Assembly (NCBI GenBank): GCA_050692435.1
Contig: JBOGVG010000103.1
Span: 4,124-68,123, forward strand
Length of the DNA stretch: 64,000 nucleotides
Source: AC-69 sp050692435
GTDB lineage: Bacteria; Actinomycetota; UBA4738; HRBIN12
Direction: 5' to 3'
The notes beneath the pieces are model-generated. The model was not told the origin of the DNA, searched no databases, and saw only the letters and a program-made list of their open reading frames with translations. Below are positions 48,673 through 56,677 of this stretch, piece after piece; positions within the stretch are counted from its first letter, which is position 1, and the number at the start of each line of letters is the position of its first letter. Position numbers and translations under genes: made by a program.

Positions 48673-51142
48673 ACGACGAGCGAGCGGGGGCGGTGGCGGC
48701 GACCTCACGCTGCTGACCGGGAGGATCGAACCGGTCGAGATCGAGGAGGAGATCCAGCGCTCCTACCTCGACTACGCCATGTCCGTCATCGTGGGGCGGG
48801 CGCTGCCCGACGTCCGCGACGGCCTGAAACCGGTCCACCGCCGGATCCTGTGGTCCATGCTCGAGTCGGGCCTACGGCCCGACCGCCCCTATCGCAAGTC
48901 GGCCGCCGCGGTCGGCGAGGTGGTGAAGAAGTACCACCCGCACGGCACGGACCCGGTGTACGAGGCGATGGTCCGGATGGCCCAGGATTTCTCTCTTCGG
49001 TATCCGCTGGTGGACCCCCATGGGAACTTCGGGTCGGTGGACGGCGATCCGCCCGGGGCCATGCGTTACACCGAGGCCCGGCTGGCGCAGATCGCCATGG
49101 AGATGCTCCGCGACATCGAGGCTGAGACCGTCGACTTCGTCCCCAACTACGACGGGTACGAGCAGGAGCCCACGGTGCTCCCGTCGCGGTTCCCGAACCT
49201 CCTGGTGAACGGGGCGGGCGGCATCGCGGTGGGGATGGCCACCAACATCCCGCCTCACAACCTTGGGGAAGTGATCGACGGGGTCGTCTACTACCTGGAC
49301 CACCCCGACTGCAAGCCAAAGGACCTGATGAAGTTCATCAAGGGGCCCGACTTCCCGACGGGGGCCGCCATCCTCGGCAAGCAGGGCATCGTCGATGCCT
49401 ACTCCACCGGTCGCGGATCGATCAAGGTCCGGGCCATCACCCAGATCGAGGAAACCCCACAGGGGCGGCAGCGCGTCGTCGTGACCGAGCTCCCGTACCA
49501 GGTGAACAAGGCCCGCCTGGCCGAGAAGATCGCTGACCTGGTTCGCTCGGGCAAGGTCAGGGACATCGCCGACCTGAAGGACGAGTCGAATCGGCAGGGG
49601 ATGCGCCTGGTCATCGACCTCAAGCGGAACGCCAACCCTCAGGTCGTTCTGAACCAGCTCTTCAAGCACACGCAGCTCCAGGAGAGCTTCGGCGCGATCA
49701 TGCTCGGGCTCGTCGACGGCGTGCCGCGGGTGCTGAACCTGGCCGAGATGGTGGGGTACTACGTCGACCACCAGATCGACGTCGTCACCCGCCGCACCAA
49801 GTACGAGCTGAAGAAGGCCGAGGAGCGCGACCACATCGTCCAGGGCCTGCTCATCGCCCTCCAGCACCTCGACGCGGTCATCAAGATCATCCGGGGCTCC
49901 AGGGACGCCGACGAGGCCCGCACCAAGCTCATGAAGCAGTTCAAGCTCACGGAGATCCAGGCCAACCACATCCTGGACATGCCGCTCCGCCGCCTGACCC
50001 GTCTGGCCCGCGAGGAACTCGAGCAGGAGCACAAGGACCTGCTGGGGACGATCCGGCGCCTCAAGGCGCTGCTCAAGGACCCCAAGAAGATCCAGGCCTT
50101 GATCAGGGAGGAGCTGGAGCAGATCAAGAAGAAGCACGCCGATCCCCGCCGCACGCAGATCCGGGCGGACGAGGGCGATCTGGACGTCGAGGATCTCATC
50201 GCCGAGGAGGGCGTGATCATCACGGTGTCGCGGGCGGGGTACGTGAAGCGCCAGCCCATCGACGCGTTCCGGCGCCAGGGGCGAGGCGGCAAGGGCGTTC
50301 GGGGGGCGAATCTCAAGGAGGAGGACGTCGTCAGCCACGTCTTCACCACGACCACCTATCACTGGCTGTTGTTCTTCACCACGAGGGGAAAGGTGTACCG
50401 GGTCAAGGTCCACCAGGTGCCGGAGGCCGGACGCACGGCGCGGGGGACCTATGCCGCGAACCTTCAGGGCGTCTCCATCACCGGCGACGAGAAGGTTTCC
50501 GCGGTCATCGCCCTCAAGGAGTACTCGGTGGGCGCGTACCTCCTCTTCGCCACGAAGAAGGGGATCGTGAAGAAGACGCCCCTGTCCGAGTACGGGTCGG
50601 CCCGGACAGGCTTGGCCGCCATCAACCTGAAGACGCGCGACGAGCTGATCGACGTGCGCCTCACCGACGGGAAGGATGAGGTCATCCTGGTATCGCGGCG
50701 GGGCCAGGCCATCCGGTTCAAGGAGAGCCTGGTCCGATCGATGGGCCGCCAGACGGCCGGGGTGATCGGGATGCGCCTGGGCGAGCGCGACGAGGTCCTC
50801 GCCCTGGGCGTGGCCTCCCAGGGCGAGGAGCTGATCAGCGTCACCGCCCAGGGCTACGGCAAGCGCACGCCGCTGAAGGACTATCCCACGAAGGGCCGAG
50901 GCGGGAAGGGCGTGATCGGGCACGCACTGACCAAGAAGACCGGCCTGCTGGCCGGGGCGTTCGTGGGGTCCAAGGACCAGGACATGTTCGTGATCTCCTC
51001 GTCCGGGATCGTGATCCGGGTGGCCGCCGCGGACATCCGCCGGGTCGGCCGGATCAGCCAGGGCGTGCGCACGATGCGGGTGGAGGAGGGCGCCCACGTG
51101 GTCGCCATGGCGCCCGTGATGACCCAGGCCGAAGAGGCGTAG
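48665..51142 (+). CDS. gyrA: DNA gyrase subunit A
   Basis: GyrA of 825 aa. The N-terminal breakage-reunion domain has YLDYAMSVIVGRALPDVRDGLKPVHRRIL and the catalytic Tyr in PPGAMRYTEARLAQIAMEM. The C-terminal half is a six-bladed beta-pinwheel, with the GyrA-box variant RRQGRGGKGVRGANLK near residue 535 and GRGGKGVIGHALTKKTG near 747, confirming gyrase over topoisomerase IV. The quinolone-contact loop reads HPHGTDPVYEA, differing from the usual HPHGDSAVYD at four positions. ATG 48665 lies within the gyrB end. Confidence 0.97.
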   Translation: MSRRRASGGGGGDLTLLTGRIEPVEIEEEIQRSYLDYAMSVIVGRALPDVRDGLKPVHRRILWSMLESGLRPDRPYRKSAAAVGEVVKKYHPHGTDPVYEAMVRMAQDFSLRYPLVDPHGNFGSVDGDPPGAMRYTEARLAQIAMEMLRDIEAETVDFVPNYDGYEQEPTVLPSRFPNLLVNGAGGIAVGMATNIPPHNLGEVIDGVVYYLDHPDCKPKDLMKFIKGPDFPTGAAILGKQGIVDAYSTGRGSIKVRAITQIEETPQGRQRVVVTELPYQVNKARLAEKIADLVRSGKVRDIADLKDESNRQGMRLVIDLKRNANPQVVLNQLFKHTQLQESFGAIMLGLVDGVPRVLNLAEMVGYYVDHQIDVVTRRTKYELKKAEERDHIVQGLLIALQHLDAVIKIIRGSRDADEARTKLMKQFKLTEIQANHILDMPLRRLTRLAREELEQEHKDLLGTIRRLKALLKDPKKIQALIREELEQIKKKHADPRRTQIRADEGDLDVEDLIAEEGVIITVSRAGYVKRQPIDAFRRQGRGGKGVRGANLKEEDVVSHVFTTTTYHWLLFFTTRGKVYRVKVHQVPEAGRTARGTYAANLQGVSITGDEKVSAVIALKEYSVGAYLLFATKKGIVKKTPLSEYGSARTGLAAINLKTRDELIDVRLTDGKDEVILVSRRGQAIRFKESLVRSMGRQTAGVIGMRLGERDEVLALGVASQGEELISVTAQGYGKRTPLKDYPTKGRGGKGVIGHALTKKTGLLAGAFVGSKDQDMFVISSSGIVIRVAAADIRRVGRISQGVRTMRVEEGAHVVAMAPVMTQAEEA

Positions 51143-51145
51143 CCG

Positions 51146-52429
51146 TCAGGACGACGGCGAGACCCGTTCCTCGGGGAACGGTACCCGCCGGAACGTCGCG
51201 TACAACAGGAGGTCGTAGGCGACCTTCAGTCCTCCTGCCACGGCGAAGGGGGCTCCGATGGCTACCCGCTGCATCAGCAGGCCCGCGCCGACCGGCCCCA
51301 CGGGCCGAGCCGCGTACCGCGCGGTGTTCGTGAAGGCGGCCGCGGCTGTTCGCTCCTCCGGGTCGACCATTGCCACCACGTAGGCCTGGCGCGCCGGCAC
51401 GTCCATCTGCGACAGCGCGAACCGTGCCAGCAGCACGGCGATGGCCCATCCGAGGGACGGCATCACCGGGACCAGCATCAGCAGCACGTTCGAAGGGAGG
51501 TGCGTGAACACCATCGTGTTCAGCAGGCCGATCCGCGCGGCCACGCGCCCGGCCGCGACCGACGAGGCTGCTTGGAGCACGCCCGCGGCGAAGAACACCA
51601 CGCCCATGAGCTCCGGGCTCGCCCCGAACGCCCGACCGAACCAGAACACGAGGAAGGCCTGGACCACGAACCCGCCGGCAAACGCATCCAGGCCGAACAG
51701 CGCCGCCAGCTTCGTAACGGTGCGTCGGGACGTCCGGAGCGGAGATCGGGAGAGGGCACGCGCTTCGGTCTGTGGGTCCCGTCGTCGCTTCCCTCCTCGA
51801 CCCATACCCTCCGCGCGACCCGCTCCCGCTTCGACGGCTGCCGACAGCCGACCGGCAAGAGCTACGCACGCGATCGCCAGCGCCGGGAAGGCCAGCAGCC
51901 ACCGCTGGTCGGGGGGGATGGTGGGCAAGAGCTCTCGGAGTGCCGCGGGACCACCACCGACCAGGGACCCGACCGCGCCCCCCAGGTACGCCACCGCGTT
52001 GTACCGTCCGAACACCCTGGCCCGGTGGGCCGGCGGAGCGCTCCCTATCATGGCCTGCTCGAGCGAGGTCATGGGCCCGGATTCGTTGGGGTCGGTGGAG
52101 AGGGTGCCGGTGAGCGCCGCCGCGACCAGCAGCAGGAGCGAGTCGGTCAGGGCGAACACCGCCCCCGCGAGGCCCATCACCAGCAGGAGCACCGAGTAGG
52201 CTCGCCGCCGGCCGGCGCGGTCCGCCACCAACCCGACCGCGATCGAGCTCGCCGCCGCGCCCGCCAACATCGCCGTGAAGACCACGCCGACCGCGACGTC
52301 GGTGAGCCCGCCGCGCAGGAGCGAGGTCCCGAGGACCACGCTCCCGAACCCGTACAGGAACGCCCGGAGGGCTTGGATCGTCAGGATCAACCGGAGGTCG
52401 GCGAGCTCGGCGCTACGGGTTCGGCTCAC
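51146..52429 (-). CDS. MFS transporter
   Basis: Twelve-helix major facilitator of 427 aa. The loop 2-3 signature is GLVADRAGRRRAYSVLLLVMG near residue 65, and the second half contains AGRVAARIGLLNT. A long basic cytoplasmic loop (about residues 200-235, RGGKRRRDPQTEARALSRSP) separates the halves. The GTG start at 52429 overlaps an ACACCTGGTGT inverted repeat. It converges on gyrA, with 3 nt between stops. It interrupts the gyrA-DUF3566 neighbourhood on the opposite strand. Substrate unknown. Confidence 0.87.
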   Translation of the reverse strand: MSRTRSAELADLRLILTIQALRAFLYGFGSVVLGTSLLRGGLTDVAVGVVFTAMLAGAAASSIAVGLVADRAGRRRAYSVLLLVMGLAGAVFALTDSLLLLVAAALTGTLSTDPNESGPMTSLEQAMIGSAPPAHRARVFGRYNAVAYLGGAVGSLVGGGPAALRELLPTIPPDQRWLLAFPALAIACVALAGRLSAAVEAGAGRAEGMGRGGKRRRDPQTEARALSRSPLRTSRRTVTKLAALFGLDAFAGGFVVQAFLVFWFGRAFGASPELMGVVFFAAGVLQAASSVAAGRVAARIGLLNTMVFTHLPSNVLLMLVPVMPSLGWAIAVLLARFALSQMDVPARQAYVVAMVDPEERTAAAAFTNTARYAARPVGPVGAGLLMQRVAIGAPFAVAGGLKVAYDLLLYATFRRVPFPEERVSPSS

Positions 52430-52479
52430 ACCTGGTGTCGCGATTCGCGACCCACCTCGGCCACCTCCTCAGGAGGCTC

Positions 52480-52485
52480 CATAAT
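52480..52485 (+). promoter_or_regulatory. -10 of leaderless transcript (DUF3566 gene)
   Basis: CATAAT 7 nt before GTG 52493; upstream is the inverted repeat GTCGCGATTCGCGAC (52437-52451), a possible operator shared with the divergent MFS gene. Confidence 0.5.
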
Positions 52486-52492
52486 CGCACCC

Positions 52493-53287
52493 GTGAACCC
52501 CGCGGCCGGCGTCGTGCTGATCGCCGGCGGCGCCGCCGCCGGACTGCTCGGGGCGTTCGTGCTGTGGAGACGGCTGCCGCCGGTGGGCGCCGTCGGGTTC
52601 GTGTCCGGGTCAGGCCTCGCGACCGGCGCCGGGGCCCTGCTCGTGCAGGAGAACTCCGGGGCAGGCGACTGGGTCATCACGCTGGCGGTCTTGGCGGTGG
52701 TCGGTCCGCTCCACTGTCGTGTGCTCTTCGGCGCACCGGACGGAGCCCTTGCCGGCTCGCTTCGGGGCTCGGGGTTGTTGCCGAAGCTGGCCGGGCCGCG
52801 TAGAAAGACGGGGTATCCGATGACTCAGCGTATGGACAAACCCGGTCTCGCCACGGAACCGACCGCGCCGGCGCCCGCCCCGGACGTTGGAACAGTGGCG
52901 GGCGTGCCTGCGGGAACGGCGACCCGGCCGCGCCGTCGGGCCCGTCAGACCCGGGTGGTGATCCGGAAGATCGGGCCGTGGTCGGTGTTTAAGTTCTCGC
53001 TCCTGTTCTATTCCTGCATCGTCCTGGTGATCCTGCTCGCGGTGGCGATGCTCTATTGGATCTTGGGGGCGATCGGCGCGATCGAGCACCTGACCGAGTT
53101 CACGCGACAGCTGTGGCCGGAAGAGGACTTCAAGATCCACGGAGCTTGGATCTTCGCCCGCATGACGCTGATCGGGGTGGCCATGGTCATCATCTGGTCG
53201 CTCATCAACCTGTTCCTCGCGTTCCTATACAACCTCATCTCGGACGTCGTGGGTGGGATCGAGGTCACGCTGGCCGAGCCCCATTGA
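52493..53287 (+). CDS. DUF3566 membrane protein with N-terminal extension
   Basis: A 264-aa open frame. The C-terminal portion (from about residue 150: RQTRVVIRKIGPWSVFKFSLLFYSCIVLVILLAVAMLYWILGAIG to LISDVVGGIEVTLAEP) is DUF3566, the actinobacterial protein normally encoded just after gyrA. The first 109 residues form a separate hydrophobic module (VVLIAGGAAAGLLGAFVLW and two more hydrophobic stretches), continuous in frame with ATG 52820. GTG 52493 has a leaderless-type -10; ATG 52820 would give the normal DUF3566 length of about 155 aa. A fused gene or two overlapping products are both possible. Confidence 0.78.
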   Translation: MNPAAGVVLIAGGAAAGLLGAFVLWRRLPPVGAVGFVSGSGLATGAGALLVQENSGAGDWVITLAVLAVVGPLHCRVLFGAPDGALAGSLRGSGLLPKLAGPRRKTGYPMTQRMDKPGLATEPTAPAPAPDVGTVAGVPAGTATRPRRRARQTRVVIRKIGPWSVFKFSLLFYSCIVLVILLAVAMLYWILGAIGAIEHLTEFTRQLWPEEDFKIHGAWIFARMTLIGVAMVIIWSLINLFLAFLYNLISDVVGGIEVTLAEPH

Positions 53288-53396
53288 GCGGCGCCTTCCT
53301 CCAAGAATCGGCAGGTCGCCCACGACGTTGACAGCCCGTTTGAGCCACGCGTACGCTTGCCGGGACCCGGGTGGATGGGGCCTTGGGGTTCGCTTC

Positions 53397-53471
53397 GGGC
53401 CTGTAGCTCAGCTCGGTTAGAGCGCATCCCTGATAAGGATGAGGTCGTTGGTTCAAGTCCAACCAGGCCCA
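53397..53471 (+). tRNA. tRNA-Ile (GAT)
   Basis: Complete 75-nt cloverleaf. The acceptor stem GGGCCTG pairs with CAGGCCC, the D arm is GCTC/GAGC, the anticodon stem CATCC/GGATG holds loop CTGATAA with anticodon GAT, and the T arm is GTTGG-TTCAAGT-CCAAC, with discriminator A. CCA is not fully encoded (CC then G). tRNA-Ile after the gyrA/DUF3566 genes matches the actinobacterial order. Confidence 0.96.
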
Positions 53472-53492
53472 CCGCGAAAGGAGGAGACTCGG

Positions 53493-53663
53493 ATGGCGGA
53501 AGGCGAGGAGTCCGAGAAGAAGCACGGCTTCTTCGGGAAGCTGCTCCGTCTGGCGTTCATCGGGGCGATGATTGCCGCGATCGTCGCGTTCTTCAAGCGG
53601 CGCCGCGGTCAGGAGTTCAGCGAAGATGAGTGGCAGGAGCTTCCCCCTCCGGAGGGCGGCTAG
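53493..53663 (+). CDS. Small single-pass membrane protein (DLW-39-like)
   Basis: A 56-aa protein with a charged N terminus (AEGEESEKKHGFFG), one membrane helix (KLLRLAFIGAMIAAIVAFF), a basic stretch and an acidic tail ending EDEWQELPPPEGG. Size, topology and position after tRNA-Ile resemble the DLW-39 family of Actinobacteria. GAAAGGAGGAG precedes the ATG. A strong hairpin terminator follows. Confidence 0.75.
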   Translation: MAEGEESEKKHGFFGKLLRLAFIGAMIAAIVAFFKRRRGQEFSEDEWQELPPPEGG

Positions 53664-53680
53664 GTTCCGGCGGCGTATCG

Positions 53681-53708
53681 AAGGGCCCGTGCCGCGGCAC
53701 GGGCCTTT
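53681..53708 (+). terminator. Rho-independent-type terminator
   Basis: A 28-nt inverted repeat centred on GCCGCGGC with a stem of up to 14 bp (one G-T pair) and a terminal TTT. It ends the tRNA-Ile/small protein unit. Confidence 0.75.
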
Positions 53709-53738
53709 CGTGTTCCCGGGGCCGAACTGGGCCCACGG

Positions 53739-53744
53739 TAGACT
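53739..53744 (+). promoter_or_regulatory. -10 of leaderless transcript (GNAT-menC)
   Basis: TAGACT 9 nt before ATG 53754; no Shine-Dalgarno. Confidence 0.55.
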
Positions 53745-53753
53745 CCCGGCGCC

Positions 53754-54614
53754 ATGGCGGTGAGCGAGGCCTGGAAGACAGCCGAGCAGGCCGCCCGCGC
53801 GGCGCAGGTGGAGCTTCGGCCCTGCACTTCCCTGGAAGATGCCGACGAGATCCTGCGGATCATGATCGCCACCTGGGGAGAGCACCAGTTCGTGCCCAGG
53901 GAGATGATCCGGGCCCTGTCCGACAGCGGGAACGAACCGTACGGGGCGTTTCGGCAAGGCGAGATGGTCGGCTATGTCCTGGGGTGGATGGGGTCCGACC
54001 GAGACGGGCCGCACGTCCATTCCCACATGCTCGCGGTTGCTCCCGAGCTCCGCTCTCGGGGCGTGGGGTACGCCCTGAAGCTCGCGCAGCGGGCCCAGGC
54101 CCTCGAGCAGGGCTACGGCGTGGTCCGGTGGACCTTCGACCCGCTCCAGTCCCGCAACGCGCACTTCAACATCGGCAAGCTCGGGGTGGTATGCGACCGG
54201 TTCCACCGCAACTTCTACGGGGCCATGACGGACGTGATGAATCGAGGGGAGCGGAGCGACCGGCTCGTGGTGCGGTGGGACCTGGACCGGGCGGCCGGAC
54301 CTCGGCCGGTCCCGAAGGGTGACGAGGTCGCCGTGCTCGAGGCGAACGGACCGGACAATCTGCCCCGACCGGTGCGCGCGGAGCCGATCGCGCCGGACGG
54401 AGGGAGCCTGCGGGTGTGCATCCCCCACGACTACGCGGGCATGAAGCAACGGGACCCGGGCCTGGCAGCTGAATGGCGAGAGGCCGTGGGAGATGTGTTG
54501 GAGGAGTGTTTCGGCCACGGCGCGATCGTCGTGGCCTTCGGCTCGGCCGGCGACCGAGCGCCGGGTTACCGCCTCGTCTTCCCAGGCGCCGCCGACGATT
54601 GGGCGGGCCGATGA
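53754..54614 (+). CDS. GNAT acyltransferase of the COG3375 type
   Basis: GNAT-fold protein of 286 aa. The acyl-CoA loop segment LAVAPELRSRGVGYALKLAQRAQAL lies near residue 88, and GVVRWTFDPLQSRNAHFNIGKLG with FHRNFYGAMTDVMNRG is characteristic of the group often linked to menC/NSAR genes. In Geobacillus a related protein is a D-amino-acid N-succinyltransferase working with N-succinylamino-acid racemase. It overlaps menC by ATGA, so the same partnership is likely here, although the acceptor is not proven. Confidence 0.85.
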   Translation: MAVSEAWKTAEQAARAAQVELRPCTSLEDADEILRIMIATWGEHQFVPREMIRALSDSGNEPYGAFRQGEMVGYVLGWMGSDRDGPHVHSHMLAVAPELRSRGVGYALKLAQRAQALEQGYGVVRWTFDPLQSRNAHFNIGKLGVVCDRFHRNFYGAMTDVMNRGERSDRLVVRWDLDRAAGPRPVPKGDEVAVLEANGPDNLPRPVRAEPIAPDGGSLRVCIPHDYAGMKQRDPGLAAEWREAVGDVLEECFGHGAIVVAFGSAGDRAPGYRLVFPGAADDWAGR

Positions 54615-55780
54615 CGCGGATCCGGGCCGTCGAGCTCCGGCTGGTCTCGCTCCCCTTGGTGCGTCCCTTCAGGACCAGCTTTGGCCAGGAGACGGAGAAG
54701 GTCTGCATCGTGGCACGGGTGGAGACCGACGACGCCGAGGGATGGGGCGAGTGCGTGACCGGTCCCGAACCGGGGTTCTCGGAGGAGTTCAACGAGGGTG
54801 CCTGGTCCGTGATCCGCGACTTCCTCGCCCCGGCCCTGTTCGGGGCGGGCGACATCTCGGCCGAGGGGCTGGATTGGGCTTTCGCCTTCGTCCGAGGGAA
54901 CCCCATGGCCAAGGCCACCCTGATCGACGCCGTACTCGATGCGGAGCTTCGGGCGGGGGGAGCCTCACTCGCCCGGTACCTCGGTGCCGAGCGAGACCGG
55001 GTGGCGTGTGGCGTCTCCGTGGGCATCGCCCCCACCGCCGAGGCGTTGGTGGAAGAGATCGGCAGCTATCTGGCCGAGGGATACCGACGGATCAAGCTGA
55101 AGATCCAGCCTGGCCTCGACGTCGAGCGGGTGGCCCCGGTGCGCGAGGCCTACCCCGAGGTCCTCCTGTCGGTAGACGCGAACGCCGCGTACACGCTGGA
55201 GGATGCCGGGACCTTCCTGGCCCTCGACGCCTTCGACCTGCTCATGGTGGAGCAGCCCTTGCACCACGAGGACCTGGTGGACCACGCGGAGTTGCAACGG
55301 CGGATCCGCACGGACATCTGCCTGGACGAATCGATCCGCTCGGCGACCGGGGCGGGGGCCGCGTTGACGCTCGGTTCCTGCCGGATCGTGAACATCAAGC
55401 AGGGACGGGTCGGTGGGTTGCTGGAGGCGAGGCGCGTCCACGACGTCTGCCGTTCCGGGGGTGTTCCGGTGTGGTGCGGAGGGATGCTCGAGACCGGGAT
55501 CGGCCGGGCAGCCAACCTGGCCCTGGCGGCGCTCCCCGGATTCACCTTGCCCGGGGACACGAGCGCCAGCCGCCGGTACTTCCACGAGGACCTCACCGAG
55601 CCCTTCGAGATGGACTCCGACGGGACGATGGCCGTGCCCCAGGGGCCGGGGCTCGGCGTGGAGCCCCGCCCCGAGCGCCTCACGGAATGCACCGTCCGGA
55701 CGGAGCTCCTGAGAAAAGGTGACAAGATCGCCCATCCCGGCTTGACCGCCGGAGGTGGAGTCCCATACAGTGCGCGATGA
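54611..55780 (+). CDS. menC: o-succinylbenzoate synthase / N-succinylamino acid racemase family
   Basis: Enolase-superfamily enzyme of 389 aa. N-terminal capping domain LRLVSLPLVRPFRTSFGQETEK; catalytic KxK as RIKLKIQPG near residue 163; metal ligands in SVDANAAYT (Asp), MVEQPLHHED (Glu) and ICLDESIRS (Asp-Glu); second-half Lys in VNIKQGRVGG; then WCGGMLETGIGRAANLALAALPGF. This is the OSBS/NSAR subgroup that makes OSB for menaquinone and in some species also racemises N-succinyl amino acids. It supplies the step missing from the men cluster at 24-31 kb. The final residues overlap a terminator. Confidence 0.9.
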   Translation: MTRIRAVELRLVSLPLVRPFRTSFGQETEKVCIVARVETDDAEGWGECVTGPEPGFSEEFNEGAWSVIRDFLAPALFGAGDISAEGLDWAFAFVRGNPMAKATLIDAVLDAELRAGGASLARYLGAERDRVACGVSVGIAPTAEALVEEIGSYLAEGYRRIKLKIQPGLDVERVAPVREAYPEVLLSVDANAAYTLEDAGTFLALDAFDLLMVEQPLHHEDLVDHAELQRRIRTDICLDESIRSATGAGAALTLGSCRIVNIKQGRVGGLLEARRVHDVCRSGGVPVWCGGMLETGIGRAANLALAALPGFTLPGDTSASRRYFHEDLTEPFEMDSDGTMAVPQGPGLGVEPRPERLTECTVRTELLRKGDKIAHPGLTAGGGVPYSAR

Positions 55781-55822
55781 GAGGCCGCTGGGACCTTCGG
55801 GTTTCGGCGGTCTCTCGCTTTT
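55779..55822 (+). terminator. Terminator after menC
   Basis: Stem GAGAGGCCGC (55779-55788) pairs with GCGGTCTCTC (55807-55816) with one G-T, followed by GCTTTT. Confidence 0.65.
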
Positions 55823-55942
55823 GCGCCCCGTGCCCGGCCCGTCCCCTCTCCTCCAGCGACGTCCCCGCCTGAGGCGGCCGGTGGGCCCCTCACGACCCGC
55901 CCCGTGACCCTGCCGACGTGGCCCCTCACGTTCCAGATGTGG

Positions 55943-55970
55943 TTGACCGTTCCGCCCGGCGAGGTACTTT
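55943..55970 (+). promoter_or_regulatory. Promoter upstream of repeat protein and Mau-like cluster
   Basis: TTGACC (55943-55948), a 16-nt spacer and TACTTT (55965-55970). It is the best -35/-10 pair in the 220-nt gap before ATG 56041. Confidence 0.5.
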
Positions 55971-56040
55971 GCGGGGGGCCTCCGGTCGCGCCATGCTAGG
56001 GGGCGGGCGTGGGCCGAGAGATGCGAACGAGGGTGATGCG

Positions 56041-56673
56041 ATGAAGAAGCGTATTCTGCGGGCGGGCGAGATCGAGATCGAGGACTCCCAGGGCAAGGTC
56101 CGGGCCCGGCTGGGGGTGACGAACGACGACTCGCCGTTCATGGCCCTCTACGGCTCCGACGAGCGGCTCCGGGCCCGGTTCGGCGTCCAGCTCGACGGGT
56201 CGGCCGGGCTGGCCATCGCGGACGACGAGGGCAAGGTTCGGGCCACGTTCGGCCTGTTCTCTGACGGCTCGGCCAGCTTGGCCATGGTCGACAGGAACGG
56301 GAAGGTTCGCGCCAAGTTCGGGCTGGGGACCGAGGGTTCCCCCACCCTGGCCCTCCGTAACAAGGACGGGCAGCTCGGGTTCGTGTACAGCCTTGCGCAG
56401 CAAGGCTCTCCAACGATCTCCCTCCAAGACGAGGACGGGAAGGTCCGGGTCCGGCTGGGGCTGGCCGCGGAGGGGTCACCGATCCTCCGCCTGCTGAACA
56501 GGGAAGGCGAGCTCAGGGCGATCATGGGCCTCACCTCGGACGGCACGCCGGTGATCCAGTTCATGGACAAGAGGGGCGAGCCCATGTGGATGGCGCCCGA
56601 GAAGTTCCCCGAGGAGTTCTCCATCGAGGGGGAGCCCATGGCCGAGCCCGTACCGGACCCCGGGGAGGCCTAG
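56041..56673 (+). CDS. Protein of seven tandem 23-residue repeats
   Basis: A 210-aa protein with no signal peptide or membrane segment. After 14 residues (KKRILRAGEIEIE) it consists of seven exact 23-residue units at about residues 15-37, 38-60, 61-83, 84-106, 107-129, 130-152 and 153-175. The pattern is D-x-x-G-K-V-R-A-x-F/L-G-L then a DGSP-type turn and a hydrophobic strand. The sequence suggests a beta-solenoid or propeller. An acidic Pro-rich tail follows. Similar unnamed repeat proteins exist in several phyla. GAGGGTGATGCG precedes the ATG. It lies 4 nt before the MauD-like gene. Confidence 0.82.
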   Translation: MKKRILRAGEIEIEDSQGKVRARLGVTNDDSPFMALYGSDERLRARFGVQLDGSAGLAIADDEGKVRATFGLFSDGSASLAMVDRNGKVRAKFGLGTEGSPTLALRNKDGQLGFVYSLAQQGSPTISLQDEDGKVRVRLGLAAEGSPILRLLNREGELRAIMGLTSDGTPVIQFMDKRGEPMWMAPEKFPEEFSIEGEPMAEPVPDPGEA

Positions 56674-56677
56674 CCGG

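Noticed and set aside
48872..51097. 741-codon open frame antisense to gyrA (and similar long antisense frames opposite gyrB, murJ and menE)
   Set aside because: High GC content keeps opposite frames open; the sense strand encodes unmistakable gyrase, and the antisense product is low-complexity with no family motifs.
56041..56673. CRISPR-like or DNA-level satellite repeat
   Set aside because: The 69-bp period is visible only at protein level; the nucleotide copies have diverged and lie in one open frame.
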